Shown piece by piece: positions 47,207 to 59,879 of a DNA stretch of 64,000 bases. The stretch is from assembly GCA_963930645.1 (NCBI GenBank), contig OZ005648.1:151755035-151819034 (forward strand). Direction: 5' to 3'. Origin of the DNA: Salticus scenicus (taxonomy: Eukaryota > Arthropoda > Arachnida > Araneae > Salticidae). Numbering within the stretch: position 1 is the first letter of the stretch; every line of letters starts with the position of its first letter. The position numbers and the translations under genes are program-made. Below the pieces are notes generated by a model. The model was not told where the DNA came from, made no database searches, and saw nothing but the letters and a program-made list of their open reading frames with translations.

Positions 47207-47419
47207 CAGTCGGTAACAAAAGTATCCGAACACTGGCAAAAATTCCTATGTAAAAAGGGTACAGTTAATAATGATTTGTTAAATAAATCCTTGTCGAATC
47301 ATGCTCTTAGACTGTCTAAGACATTGATTCGACAAGGATTTATTTAACAAAACAGTATTAACTCTACTTTTTTTATATAGGAATTTTTGCTAGTGTTCGG
47401 ATACTTTTGTTACAGACTG
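47207..47419. mobile_element. Tc1-type MITE, near-perfect palindrome
   Basis: Starts CAGTCGGTAACAAAAGTATC and ends in the inverse of CAGTCTGTAACAAAAGTATC, with TA on both sides (47205-47206, 47420-47421). Arms of about 95 bp pair with few mismatches, sharing GTTAAATAAATCCTTGTCGA. The centre is about 25 bp. TA flanks and CAGT ends fit the Tc1/mariner superfamily. No transposase. Confidence 0.8.
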
Positions 47420-47544
47420 TAGTATATAGTGGAAAAGGATTAAACTGATTAAAACTTATTTGTTTTTATGTATTTAATTCCTTTTAAAAGAAAATCTACT
47501 TTTTATTTTATTTTGTTATACTGGTCGGAATCAAATCGTAATAC

Positions 47545-47950
47545 AGTGTAAATAACTGGGGCTATAAAACACATGGTTCAGAAACAAAAACATATAATAG
47601 ATGCTGAGATACAGTCATCTTTAAAATCGTAGTTCTTAAATAACAGAAGATCCACATGCCGTCCATAAATACCCAGATTGAAGTGCCAGGGAAAGATTTT
47701 TTTGCAGACAATGGGAACCTGGACCCCCCGATACAGCACGGGCGGAAAAAAGAGCTGCCGTAGGCAGCGGGTATTCGAAGCAAGGTCTAGAGCAATTTCA
47801 ATGTTTATTTATTTATGTAAAATTATTTTATACATTTTTATATATTATTAAGTTTTTATTTATAATGTGATGTAAAAAATAAGTACTGATCCAATTCTTT
47901 TGAAAATTCATTTAAATATAGTGACCAGCGAAGCCGGCGTAGCCTGCTAG
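47545..47950 (-). repeat. Dispersed repeat D, minus copy
   Basis: The inverse of parts of 32100-32300 and 49395-49590. AGAGCTGCCGTAGGCAGCGG matches a GCTACCTACGGCAGCTCTTT-type stretch, and GTGACCAGCGAAGCCGGCG matches the CGCTTCGCTGG end. The minus-strand 73-codon ORF here (47562-47783) is a reading of the repeat. Confidence 0.55.
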
Positions 47951-47999
47951 TAGAAAATAAACAGATGATTATATTGCTATAACAACCCACAAAAACTCA

Positions 48000-49380
48000 A
48001 TAGGTTACTATTTTAACTTTAATAATTTTATTTTGACCATTAATTTTTTACAAGTACATATAATATCTAATGATTTTTCCAGAATAACGAAGTCAGATTC
48101 TGTTGCTTTAAAATAATTGCATTTTATAAATGGTTTCACAACGAACATTTCATTTTTATTATCTTTAGATTTGAAACTATAAAACATTTATTTTTTTTAA
48201 TCAGCAAAATATGAATATTTTGCTCGTTTAAAAAAAAAAAAAAAAAAATCCTATGAAGTCATCTTATTTCTTTCTGTATAGTTATTTAAAGTATACAATA
48301 TGCGTTAATTTAACTTCATTGGAAAACTAATGATTTTTTTTTTTTTTTTTTTAATTTCTGAAATACACACTTTTTTAGCATTTTTAACTGTATTTTCTGC
48401 ACAGTTTTTGCAAAATACTTACTTATTAAATATTTAAATCTATAAAACTTTTCCATGTAATTTTAAAAATATGATTATTGCTTACAAAATTGTAATTTAA
48501 TTACTTGGGGCATTTTTTTTTTCGTTCAAAGTGTTTTTTCTAAGTCTAACTACATTATCTGCTAGCCTGATTTTTTTTTTTTTTTTTTTTTTTCAAAGGA
48601 AATAAATGAGTATCTTAAATATTCTGATAATAGTAATTATTAAAATAAGTATAAAGAAATAAATGTGTTAAAATATATAAGAAATAAAAATACGAAATTC
48701 TGTAATTACTTTTGTAATTAACTGGCCGTAGTTGCTTACAAAAAGTTGTTGTTCTGTTAATTATTTGATTTCTACAATAAAGATGAACACTACGAAAAAT
48801 CAGATCAAAATATTTAAGATAAATTTTAGAATCTAATTTTCAGAACGGTGACATTTGAAGTAAGAAATTGTAAATGAGTTCTGCAAAAATAGATAGAGTC
48901 CATTACGAAATTAGAAATTTAAATGTGTGGAACAGGCGAATGAAAGCAGAAAACAAAGAAACCTGAAATTAACGAGAACCTTTACACCCTAAAGTCGTAA
49001 AAACAGTTCGTACTTCTAAAATATTGAAATTCGTTTTATCTTAAATTGAGAAAGTTAATAAATTGCAGTAATTGATTAACCAGTAATTAGTATACTGTGA
49101 TAATTTACTGGTGTTGATTTCCATAGTGAGGTATTACTGAGTACGATGAGTAGTATTAATTATTCATAAAGGCGTATAAAATTGCATACAGCTAACAACA
49201 AGAAGCTTTTGCTTTATTGCAATCTGGCGATTTGAATATTATTTTCTGGAGACATAAAGCATTTTGCCACGATGAAATTGTGAAATTGAATGGTAAATAG
49301 TAAAGAACTAGTATGTTGTCTACCAAATAATTTTTTTCTATATTTTCCTATACAAATTCACACAGTATAAATAATTTATT
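48000..49380. other. AT-rich non-coding stretch
   Basis: Homopolymers near 48228, 48333 and 48570 and otherwise unstructured AT-rich sequence. No gene or shared repeat found. Confidence 0.45.
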
Positions 49381-49384
49381 AAAA

Positions 49385-49471
49385 TTATTAGCAGGTTACG
49401 CCCGCGTCAGTGGTCACCATATTTAAATGAACTTTCAAAAGAATTGAATCAATGTTTATTTTTTATTTTAC

Positions 49472-49503
<32 letters not shown>

Positions 49504-49875
49504 GCCTACATTGAAATTGTTCTAAAACTCTTTTCGGGTACCTGCTACCTACGGCAGCTCTTTTTCCGCCCACACTGCAAATGAATTAAATAAATAAAAA
49601 ATAAATAGTGTAATAGCCGTTGCTAAGATACGCAGCCGATTAAACCGAAAGAATAAATTTTAGAAAAATGAAACATAGAAGGCAATATTTAAAGTTAAAA
49701 AAATAAATAAATTGGAAATTCGAAAAAATCTCGATGAGGTGCACACCTATAGGGTCCCAGGTATCCATCTGCCAACTTTTATAGCTCTGCGAAAAGTAGA
49801 GTGAGCATCAGAGCGCAGGCAGGCACACAGACAGATACACACACAGATACTTCTCTTTATTTACATAGATTAAAA
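49385..49875 (-). repeat. Dispersed repeat D, third large copy
   Basis: GCAGGTTACGCCCGCGTCAG at the left matches the CCCGCTTCGCTGG motif. The right part, ATCTCGATGAGGTGCACACC and CACACAGACAGATACACACA, is the inverse of 31680-31830. The order of the two parts differs from the 31.7-32.3 kb copy, so at least one copy is rearranged or composite. A 26-base A run lies near 49478. Confidence 0.5.
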
Positions 49876-49879
49876 TTAT

Positions 49880-50612
49880 CTTCTGTGATGAATGCAGACG
49901 ATTTGCATCCTAGAGGAGTAGTATAACACTAAATATTTAAAAAAAAATCGATTTTATTCATAATATTTTAAAAATATGCGATTTATTTATTTATTTTTTT
50001 ATTAAAATGAAAAAAAAAAAAAAAAAAAAATCGATAACTTTATTTTTAATCATCGCAGATCGATGGTTCAATTATTCGTCTTAAAGGTACTGACAAGCTC
50101 TTTTGAAAGATACCCATAATAAAAATTCCCCCCTCGGGGAGGGAGAAATTCCCCCAGGGGAAGGCGATGCTCCTACATATACAATTTTTTTTTTTTTTGC
50201 CAGTAGACTATCATTATTATATATAATTCTTTTTAATTTCATAAAGATTATTAAGAAATAATTCTCTTTATGTACATTTATACGAAATTTTTTCCTATAC
50301 CGCCATGTTAAAAATTTAGAAAATGCGGGATCACAGCATTACTTGTTCGACAATTTTCACCAAAAGTTGGTAGGCACTAATTTATGTGAAGGTGCAACTA
50401 CATATCAAATTTTATGAAATTCTGTGAAGTAGTTCCTGGGATATAGTTGCCATAAAATTTTATCACACACACACAGACAGACAGATTTTTTTCTAAAAAT
50501 GGTCAAATCGGGTTCTAAACCTCTGAAAACGTGTAAATCCATCGAAAATTTCGAGGTGGAAAATTTTTATGAAACTAATATTTTCTTCTATTGAATATAG
50601 AAGAAAGTAAAA
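49880..50612 (-). mobile_element. Repeat E joined to hairpin-ended family, copy 5
   Basis: The left part matches repeat E at 44210-44530. The right part has a CACACACACAGACAGACAG tract, GTGTAAATCCATCGAAAATT and a terminal hairpin TCTTCTA (50584-50590)/TAGAAGA (50598-50604) ending AAAGTAA. That end matches the other hairpin-ended copies on the minus strand, so repeat E may be the body of one subfamily. Confidence 0.5.
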
Positions 50613-50639
50613 AACTCGGTAGATATTTGAGATATAAAA

Positions 50640-51828
50640 TCTAATATCTTAATAGTTGATAAAATGTACATAAGAATTGAAATTTAATTATATACAATTT
50701 TAAATACGTATCTGTAATTTAATTATTAAACTTCAAGAGTTATATTTTATTCAAATTAGATTACAAATATATAATAATATGAACTGGTCAAATAATTCTA
50801 AAACAAGAGCATTAATAATTACATTTAAAATATAATATTATTCAAGACTTAAAACATTTATTTATCTTCTGTTTCCCTAAAACTAATTCGTAACATCACT
50901 AGTTCTTTGAAAATTTCTTCTTATAAAACAATTCATTTGAGATTTGTAAACTTCGCTGAATTTTGAAAACGGGAAAAAATTAATTCGAGTTTTTAAGATA
51001 ATAACAGCTAAATTATCTTCAAAATGAAAATTGTTTAGTAGAATTCATATTTACTTTATCTTATATGCTTGCATAACTTATCTGAGTATAGAAAAAGAAA
51101 ATGTATCGCCATTATGTGAGTAACAATTTTTTTTATTTTTTTTTTTTCCTTTCTGAAAACAAAATTAAGGATTACCTTATTTTATATCAATCGCAATGTC
51201 ATTAAAACAATTTCTTTTTTCTTTTCTTTTTTTTTTTTTTTTTTTTTTTTTTCTTTATAACGAGGCATATTATAAAAATGTTACATAACTTTTAATACTT
51301 TCATTAAAATAAAAATAAAAAATATGTCTTATGCAATTTCTGAAATAGCAGCATATGTATACTTTCTAAAATATTCCTCTTTTTATAAATCCTTAGAGGG
51401 GGGATAGAGAAAAGACAATAAATGCTTTCAAAAGCGTTTAAATGGATTTTACTTTTATTTTTTTTCCTCTATTTTTTTAACGAAATGTTTTATCGGCAAA
51501 CATATTTTTCAGTAAATTTATGTGACTAGTGATAGAAAGAAAAACGAATTAGTTTGCTTGAGCATTTAAAAAAGAAAAAAGAAAAATATTTTCAGCGTTA
51601 ACTTGCAATGTATTTCATTTTTAATATAATAAAAGAAAATACCAATATATCAACTTGTATGATAATTGATGTAACATTTTGCTTTAAATTATTACTTTTT
51701 CCCCATCAAAATACTGGAACACAATAAATGTAAAATAAATAAATAAATATAGAAAGATTAAAGTAATTCTAACAAATTTTTAATGTGTAAAATCTGAAAA
51801 ACAAAGTTTTTCTGCGATACAATGTTGG

Positions 51829-51859
<31 letters not shown>

Positions 51860-52150
51860 ACCAAAAAGGATTATAATTTTCTTTTTTCTTTCTTTTCTTT
51901 TTTTTTTTTTTTTTTTTACGTTTCAAATGTATTTATAAATTTTGATCATTATTGTTTTAGTGAATATATTTTTCAATAAATTTTATATGAATAACTATTT
52001 CTAATGATAAAATGAATAATAATAATAATAATTAAAAAAAAAAAAATGCTAAAACAACAAAATGGTATCAGATGTACTTTAATTACCGTATTTTATAATT
52101 CTTTAACCTAAGTCTTATAAAACTAGTTGGCATAAGTGGAATCTGCTAAG
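50640..52150. other. AT-rich gene-poor block with homopolymers
   Basis: T runs near 51228 and 51899 and a 30-base A run at 51829-51858. No gene, RNA or shared repeat was identified. Confidence 0.45.
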
Positions 52151-52179
52151 TTCATCATCGTATACTTGTTATAAATTTC

Positions 52180-52560
52180 TACTATTGGACGTACTGAAAT
52201 CCTTTTACGAGAAATTAAGTTTACGGATAGTCACAGAAAAACCAAAAAGGGAGGTGCCCAACTAGATGTTATAACAAACCTATATACTAATTTTATGTCT
52301 AACCGTTTTTGAGTTTTACAAGATACACACTCACACACATACAGACGTCACGAAAAATCGTGTAAAGTCTCTGATATCCCTGGTGTTAAGACGAGTTCGT
52401 GTTAAGTCGACACTTGCAGGTGTACAACTAGACATCATGACAGTCACACGTATTAATTGGCAACATTTAGCGACCATTCGTTTTCGAGCAATGTAAAATA
52501 GAAAATCCATTTCGAAAATCGGGATTACTATACTTCCTTATACTTTGTATAAGGAAGTAA
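52180..52560 (-). mobile_element. Hairpin-ended dispersed repeat, copy 6
   Basis: Ends with a perfect 12-bp hairpin, TACTTCCTTATA (52531-52542) and TATAAGGAAGTA (52548-52559), preceded by AAAATCGGGATTACTA, the counterpart of TAGTAATC...AAATCCGA in copy 1. Inside are a diverged direct repeat (GGTGCCCAACTAGATGTTAT near 52253 and GGTGTACAACTAGACATCAT near 52419) and a CACACTCACACACATACAGA tract. No coding capacity. Confidence 0.55.
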
Positions 52561-52929
52561 TAAAAAAAAGGGTGAAAAATTTTCAATAATTATTGAAGAA
52601 AAGGTAATCATTTAGGTATTCTTTCAGTAATATCCTTCTTTATTTCTATTTGCAATTACTAAATTATAAAAAACACTAAGAAAATTTTTCTAAATTGTAA
52701 ATAATTATCTGTTAATTTAACGTAATAGCAATACAGCCAATTAACGACAATATCGAATGTATTGATTCAAAATAAAAATATGGATAAAACACTTTATAAT
52801 TTTGTTTCTTTTTCAAAGTACTTGAAAATTCAATAAATTCTATTGGAAATAATTATTTAGAGATTTTCAAATTAATTTCCTTCATTCTTCCAATTTTGTA
52901 ATTGCTAAAAAAAAAAAAAAGGAAAGAAA

Positions 52930-53237
52930 AGAAATAGTATGTTATGCCCAACACAAGGCTTTCTTCCATATTGTTCTACACAAATTCACAATTCACACAG
53001 TACAAATTATTTATTAAAACAATTTATTAAATTTTCTTTTACTGATGAATGTAGAAGATTTTCATCAAAGAGAAATATATCTCTAAAATATTCAAAGAAA
53101 GTCAATTTTATGTCAACATCTGAGGAATTATATATATATGTATATATAATTATTTTTTGTTTGGTAAAAAGGGAAAAAAAAATAATAATATTGTTTTAAG
53201 TGATCATAGATCTATAGTTTGTCCATTTTTTTTTCTT

Positions 53238-53271
<34 letters not shown>

Positions 53272-53800
53272 AAGATATTGATGAATTATTTGAAATTTAC
53301 ACTCCCCGGAGGGATACTTTCTTTCTCCCTCGGGGGGATGGCGAGCAATACGACATTGCAAAAACATATACTGTTTGACTAATATAATCATAAATATATA
53401 TATTTTTAAATTTTTTAATTGGAAAGTTAAAAACAATTCTCATTATGTATATTTATACTAAATTTTGTTCTATACTGCCACATTAAAATATATGAAAAAT
53501 GGGATGACAAAACCATCTGCTCAGCGATCAATTCTCAAATTTAATCAGAACCAGTTTAGTCCAAAGTCCATATAAATAACAAGTTTGGTTAAATTTCGTT
53601 CATTGCTTTTGTGAGATACAAAATCAATAATACAGATACAGGCAGGCAGACAGACATTTTCTAAATTGGTCAAATCATGTTCAAAATATACCAAAACGTG
53701 GAAATGCGTAGAAAACCGGAAGTTCAAAATTCTTTCGAATCTAATACATTCCTTCTATGCAACGCTTGAAAATGTTTTTATATTATAGAAGAATATAAAA
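52930..53800 (-). mobile_element. Repeat E joined to hairpin-ended family, copy 7
   Basis: Follows 49880-50612 in order: ACTGATGAATGTAGAAGATT, a GC-rich CCTCGGGGGGA foldback near 53300-53340, CTGCCACATTAAAATAT, a CAGGCAGGCAGACAGACA tract, and a decayed hairpin CCTTCTAT...ATAGAAG (53750-53791). A 31-base T run is at 53240-53270. The short ORFs here are readings of the repeat. Confidence 0.5.
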
Positions 53801-54370
53801 ATACGCTAAGGAAAAAATATATACTAAATTGTTAATAATTGTATATATGTTTAGCATAATAACAATGTAATTAATTAACGGAAAATGGTATACCTTCATT
53901 GGAATTTTAAATGAAAATAAAACCCCTTATGATTTTGCTACTTCTGCAGAGTACTTGAAATTCAATTAAGTTTGATGTCATCGTTTTGTATTTTCCTGAT
54001 AATTGCTTTTCTTCTAAATTTCAGCTTATAAATCACGTAAAAGAAGTTTTTTCACACTTGCGCGTGCACAGTTTAAAAATCGTTTGGGAAAATTCTCATT
54101 ATGTTTCATCTGATGTTTAATATTTTTATATTCTGTTTGACAGATGATGTGCCCAATGAAGTATATCAAGTTTTTAAAAATTACATTGCACTGGTTGGGA
54201 ACCCTTTCAAGGTATAAATAAAATCTTTATAACTTTTAACTTATACACTGAATCGCGAAGAAATTGGTATAGGAGTATGGAATCAATCAGAGTAACGCGC
54301 TGGGGTCGTCAGTACTTATATAGGATAACAGGTATCTGTCAAAGTTATTAGGTTGATTTCTTCTTCTACA

Positions 54371-55445
54371 ATGGCAGGTTATCAAGATTTAAGCAATTTG
54401 AATATAACATTATAATTGGTGCATGAGAGAGGGGTGATAGAATCTTCGAGATAGTGACGAAATTTGGATTTTCGTGTACGACCATTTCACAAGTGTACCG
54501 TGAATATCAGGAATCCGGTAAAACATCAAATCTTTGACATCGCTGCGTTCAGAAAAGTTCGTGAAAGAACGTGAGTAATGACGACTGACAAGAATCATTA
54601 GACGTAACAGGCAGGCAATCCTTCTTTAAATTACTCTAGATTTTAATGCTGGTGTATCAACAGGTGTCACCGTGCGAACTATTCAATGGACCATCATTAT
54701 TATGGGCTTTCGGAGCCAGAAGCTCACTTGTGTACAATTGTTGACTACACGGCAGGAAGCTTTAAGCCTCGCCTGGGCCCGCCAACACGTCACTTGGACT
54801 GTTCATGACTGGAAACACCCTGTCTTGTCTGACGAGTCTCCTTTCCAATTATATCGGTTGAATGAATGTGTACGAGTTTGAAGATAACCTCATGAATCCA
54901 TGGATCCCACATATCAACAGGTAAAGGTTCAAACTGGCGGCTACTTTTTAATGTTATGTGTGCATTTGGTGTGATATGTGACCCCTGATAGGTCTAGATA
55001 CAACTCTGACGAGTGACAGATAAGAGAGCATCCTGTCCGATAAACTGCACACATTCATGTCCAGCGAGCACTACAGCGAATTTCAGGAGAACAAACCGAT
55101 ACCTCACATGTCGAAACTCCAGGAACACTCTTCTAACTATATAAATATGTCTAATGGCCACCTAAATTCCCAGACATTTTTAGCATATCTGGGATGGACT
55201 GCAACGTGATGTTCAGAAGAGATGACAAGTCCACTCGCACTCCTACGGATCTGTGGATTATCCTGCGGAATTTATGGTGTGAATTTCCTCCAGCACATCT
55301 TCAGGCATTAGCAGAATACATTGCCACGTTATGTAGCGGCACTTCTGGGGGCTCATGGAAGCCCTACACGATATTAATCGGTTATATCAGTTTTTGTTTT
55401 TGGGGTTCTTTAGTGTATTTGTATATACTATTGACGCACAAATGA
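54371..55445 (+). pseudogene. Tc1-type transposase pseudogene
   Basis: Starts ATG with MAGYQDLSNL and, across several frame changes and stops, follows the order of a Tc1-family transposase. An N-terminal helix-turn-helix region contains TKFGFSCTTISQVYREY. A linker has VRTIQWTIIIMGFRSQ and LAWARQHVTWTVHDWKH. The first catalytic aspartate is in SDESPFQLYRL, then a damaged middle. The C-terminal part (55194-55445) has RTPTDLWIILRNLWCEFPPA. The length of about 1.07 kb equals a full ~350-residue gene, so the reading frame decayed by small indels and substitutions with no large deletion. Terminal repeats were not identified with confidence. Confidence 0.85.
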
Positions 55446-55757
55446 TTACGGATTTATGAAAGAAGCGTGATAATCACATGCTACAGTTGCGACGTATTCA
55501 AAGCCTTGTGTTTTAGAGTATGCTCCCAAACATTTTCTTTTGTTTAATTTGTTACGGGTTCGTTTTCTGCACTTGGGACAAAATTTTCACTGAAGCATAT
55601 GTAGTATAACTATAACAATTCCAAGATAATTCCAAGGAAATTCCAAGATAATTCATCAAATGTTTCTTTCAAAATTCAACAAACACCTAAATTCGAAAGT
55701 AACATTATATTGTTATCCACCTGTACTTATATGTGTGTACACTTACACATTTATACA

Positions 55758-56215
55758 CAGTAAAAAAAATTCAAGCCCGATTATGGGCAACGCTCGTCAG
55801 CAGAGATTCCCCGCAAAGCCCGTAAAAATACATTTGGACCATAAATGGTGTATTTCCCCGTAATTTTACGTTGTGACAAACATACAGCTTTGAATATATC
55901 AACCGCTATTTGTATAAATGCATAAATAAACTCTCACAACCATTATATTTTCAGTTTCAAATTCAAAGTGATTCTTATATGATGTCACTGAAAAGCTAAC
56001 ATTTTACTTTTGAAGAAATTCGCCGTAAAAATACAGTTTGAGGGCGGATTTGAGCAAATTACGTAGGTTAGCGGCTTTTGCCAATAAAAAATACCTGTAT
56101 TCTAAAATTATACTAGCATGACATCAAATCACGGACTTTGACAGTTTAGCTACCAAAACGGTCATTTCCCGTAAACTTATACTGTCGAATTCCGTAATTT
56201 TACAATATATATATT
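55758..56215. mobile_element. CAGTAAAA-ended repeat related to 18735-18952
   Basis: Begins ACACAGTAAAAAAAATTC and AAGCCCGTAAAAATACATTT, includes CCCCGTAATTTTACG twice in decayed form, and ends TCCGTAATTTTACAATATAT. The repeated CCGTAA(A/T)TTTACGG words match the 18.7-18.95 kb element. It may be one long-TIR element or two adjacent short ones. Confidence 0.4.
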
Positions 56216-56219
56216 ATTT

Positions 56220-56299
56220 TTTATTTATTTATTTATTTTACAATGTATATATGACGAATGTGGTTTGAAAATAACTGCATTTGTCTTTTATTAATGTAA

Positions 56300-56335
<36 letters not shown>

Positions 56336-56852
56336 AATAAATAAATAAAACTGCACATATTTCCCTTGTAACCCGAATGTACGATATTTAATTTGAAGTC
56401 TTATCATGAAAATAGAAAATAATTTAATATAAAATTTATCATTTTATTTAGTAATCCTAGAATTTTACAACATATTTTGTTATCATTTCCTTCCATATTA
56501 TTTTAATTGGATTCCTATGATATTTTAAATTACCACAAGTGAAATATTTTTTTTTTCCGAAAAGCAGCAGTTTATTTAAAATTAAACCGTGAATACATTC
56601 GCGGATAAATTAAATTTCCAAATTAAAAATATTTCGAAATCTAGATAGCAAATATTTACTCTAACAAAAACTATTAAGTTTAATAAATTGTTATCCGATT
56701 CAGAATTTCCGCAGCAATTTATAACACTGGATCTCATTAAATCGAGGAAACCGATAATAGTTTGGAAACTTTTTCAACCCTAAGAGTTGAAAGAACTGAA
56801 AAACACGCTTTAGAAACAGACAAAATTTAACACAAAATTTATTTATACGCCA

Positions 56853-56887
<35 letters not shown>

Positions 56888-57675
56888 CAATAACATCATC
56901 TTATACTTTTAAACGGAAATGTTAAAAATAAATTACTCCAGGCCCTGAATTTTATGAAAGCCGAGTCTTAGTCGTGAATATCATCGCGTGGGTAACTTTT
57001 AAAATTGAAATTTATTTTTCGTTGCCACTAGTGAGAGAAATTTTTGCAAATAAATGCAACTTAGAAATATAGTCGGAAAATTCTCTCCTTCTCAATGATA
57101 AATTATTAGATTTTTCTGTCGAAAATATCACCCGCTCTTAAACTGAATAATTCAACAGGACTGCACACTTGAGATCTCGACCTCTTGAAGAGATCTGTTC
57201 GATTTCGATATGTAAATTTTCAATACTGTTACTCATGAACGCCAAAAATCGATTAATTTTTTCCCCTTGACTTTTAAAAGTTGAAGACATGAATGAAGGT
57301 GAGGGAGAAAATTCTGCATCCTTCATAAGATTTTGAATTAAGTATCTTTTCGAAATCGATTCCGATGATTTTGAAGTGGGTTTTGCAATCGATATAGAAT
57401 ATCTGAAGAGTTTTTCAATTCTATTAAAACAGCCGGAAAAGTGCGGAGTAAATCATTTCAGTTTAAATTTAATTCCAGAGGAACAATATCTAGAAATTAT
57501 TCATTTTTATGAAATAAATCTAGTTTTCTGGAGTAATTTAAAATATAAAATACTTTATGATTAATCTCTGAAAATTCACATGAAAAGCAATAAAGAAATA
57601 TTTATGGAAATTTAAAATATTAATATGCAAATGTTCTAGAACTTAAAAGCTAAGTGTGGATTAAAACCCATTCTA

Positions 57676-57713
<38 letters not shown>

Positions 57714-59585
57714 AAACTACTGATTATTTCACAATCTTGTATTTTTCTCTGATTTTCTCCAGAGCAATCTCCTCACTAACTTTTTTTTTTTTTTTATGAG
57801 TTAATTTATTTTCTCATAAAAAAAAACGAAAAAAAAAAAAAAAAAAAAAAAAAATGGTAATCATTATTATTTTTTTTTCCACATAAAATTAGCTATTTCT
57901 CTCATCAAATAAACTAATATGAAAGTTTTGTATTAATATATTCAGAAAATGCTTATAAAAATAAAGTTATTTTCAATTAATATAATCAATCAAATTGACA
58001 AAAAAAAAAAAAAAAAAAAAAATCGCATTTCTTTTAACAGGTTGGCTGTTACGTGAGTTTGAAAGAAATTTAACGGAAAGCCAAATATTTTAGTGATATA
58101 AAAATCAGAGGTAACATTCTAATGCAGCTTTGTCACCACTAATTTTATATAGCGACACTTTATAATATTTTTCTGTGATTTAATAAAGAAAAAATCTTTA
58201 CTTATAATTCGTGGTGTCATTTAAGTAATGACAAAAGTATCGACTACAATCAAAGCAGTCTTATCTCACCTATCTTGTCTAAATTCTAAGGCCCCCTTAA
58301 TGACAAGATCATGGTCCAAAATTTCTCTCTCATATTCACTTACAGGCTAATCATAAATGATTTTTTTTTTCTTTTCTTTTTTTAACTATTCTTACTTGGT
58401 AGCGTTTCCTCATGCTTATTCGAATTCAACTGAATTTCCACATGCATACTAGGTTGCATAAAAATTACAAAAACACACAATAGTCTAGTCGAGTGTGAAC
58501 AATTATGTACGATATGCATAAGTTTCAGAGAGCAAAATATCCGTCTCTATGTTAAAAAATAATTTTGCACAAAGAATTTACGTACGAATTTTAATTAAAA
58601 ATAAATTAAAAATTACAAATACACATTTAAAAGTAATTAAATTTGACGGCAAGTAAAAAAAAAAAGATAATAATAAATAAATAAAATTAAAATTAAAATT
58701 AAAATGAAATGTTTAGATTGAATTCACAAAACTCTTTAATATTTTCATTAAAACATAATTTTTAAAGTTTAAAAAACATTTGGAGGTATTTCTAAACATT
58801 AAGCGTGTAAAAAGAGAAAAAAAAAAACTATGTGATTAAAAAGTCTCACAATGTACCAAACATATAATCAGTTTACTTTAAAATTATATATATATATATA
58901 TGAAACTAAATATTCAGAAGTTACTTAGGTAAAAATATATTAAATAATCAAATGAAAATAATGAGGTTTTACGTTTTTAAACTTTCATGAAGGATTAAAC
59001 GTTCAGAATACATCCCAAACGAGAAAACTGGAAAACTAGAATAAGTTTATTAATAATAATAAAAAATAACTTCCATGTTTCTAGGAAAAAAAAAAGTATT
59101 TCTAATACTAAATTCGCACTAGAAAAATAACATGACTCTCTGTTAATTTTGAAGCATTTTACTTTTTGACACAAAAGACTAAAAATAAGTCTTTAAAGCT
59201 TAATATTACGTTATTTCAGTCAATTCTGGTACCCCAACCGTAGGTTTTTAATTATTTAAAATCTGAAAGTAATTAGCGTTGGATTTAAAGAATACAGTTT
59301 GGCCTCATTCAAATTCTTTTCCTAACACTTCTTTTTCCATTTATCTAATCAGCTTAAAATTGCCGCGGCTTCTGTTCCACTTCCAATTTTCAAGAGCTGC
59401 AAAGATTTTTTTTTTTTTTTCTTTCTCCGAAAAGATTTTGAATGAATGATTAAAGTCATCTTTCTAATTTTTTTTTCCTCTTTCATTCGTACACAATTTT
59501 GTCCACTTTCGAATTTAATTTTAGAAGTATTTTAAGGAATTAAAATTCTGTAAGATATTTTTTCTGTTATCATTTTTATTTTCCT

Positions 59586-59617
<32 letters not shown>

Positions 59618-59870
59618 CTCATATAAGTTTTGGTTTTGGTTTTTTTTTATTATTTTTAACATTTTTTCTTTCATTATTTTTCCTTTTCTAAAATCAAAAA
59701 TCGAGATTAATTAGGGGTTTTATTTTTTTTACAAAATAGTATGTTTTTCCGTTAGCTTTCAAACGTTCACATAAGGAAAAGGTTTAAACTGTTTTCTTTA
59801 ATAATTAAATATTTAACTAAATATAAAACAAAATTAAAAACAAAAAGTTAATAATTTTTCTTTTTTTTAA
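56220..59870. other. AT-rich gene-poor block
   Basis: (TAA)n near 56300, a 32-base A run at 56855-56886, (AT)n near 57681, A runs near 57830 and 58001 and a T run near 59587. Two short ORFs (57138-57326 minus, 57376-57564 plus) lie in slightly less AT-rich DNA but show no motif and no splice context. No shared repeat seen. Confidence 0.4.
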
Positions 59871-59879
59871 TATTTGTGT

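Noticed and set aside
53157..53436. ORFs with long Phe or Lys runs on both strands
   Set aside because: They are translations of the 31-base T run. The same applies to ORFs at 14937-15125, 18583-18774, 23612-23851, 24046-24237 and 25718-25998.
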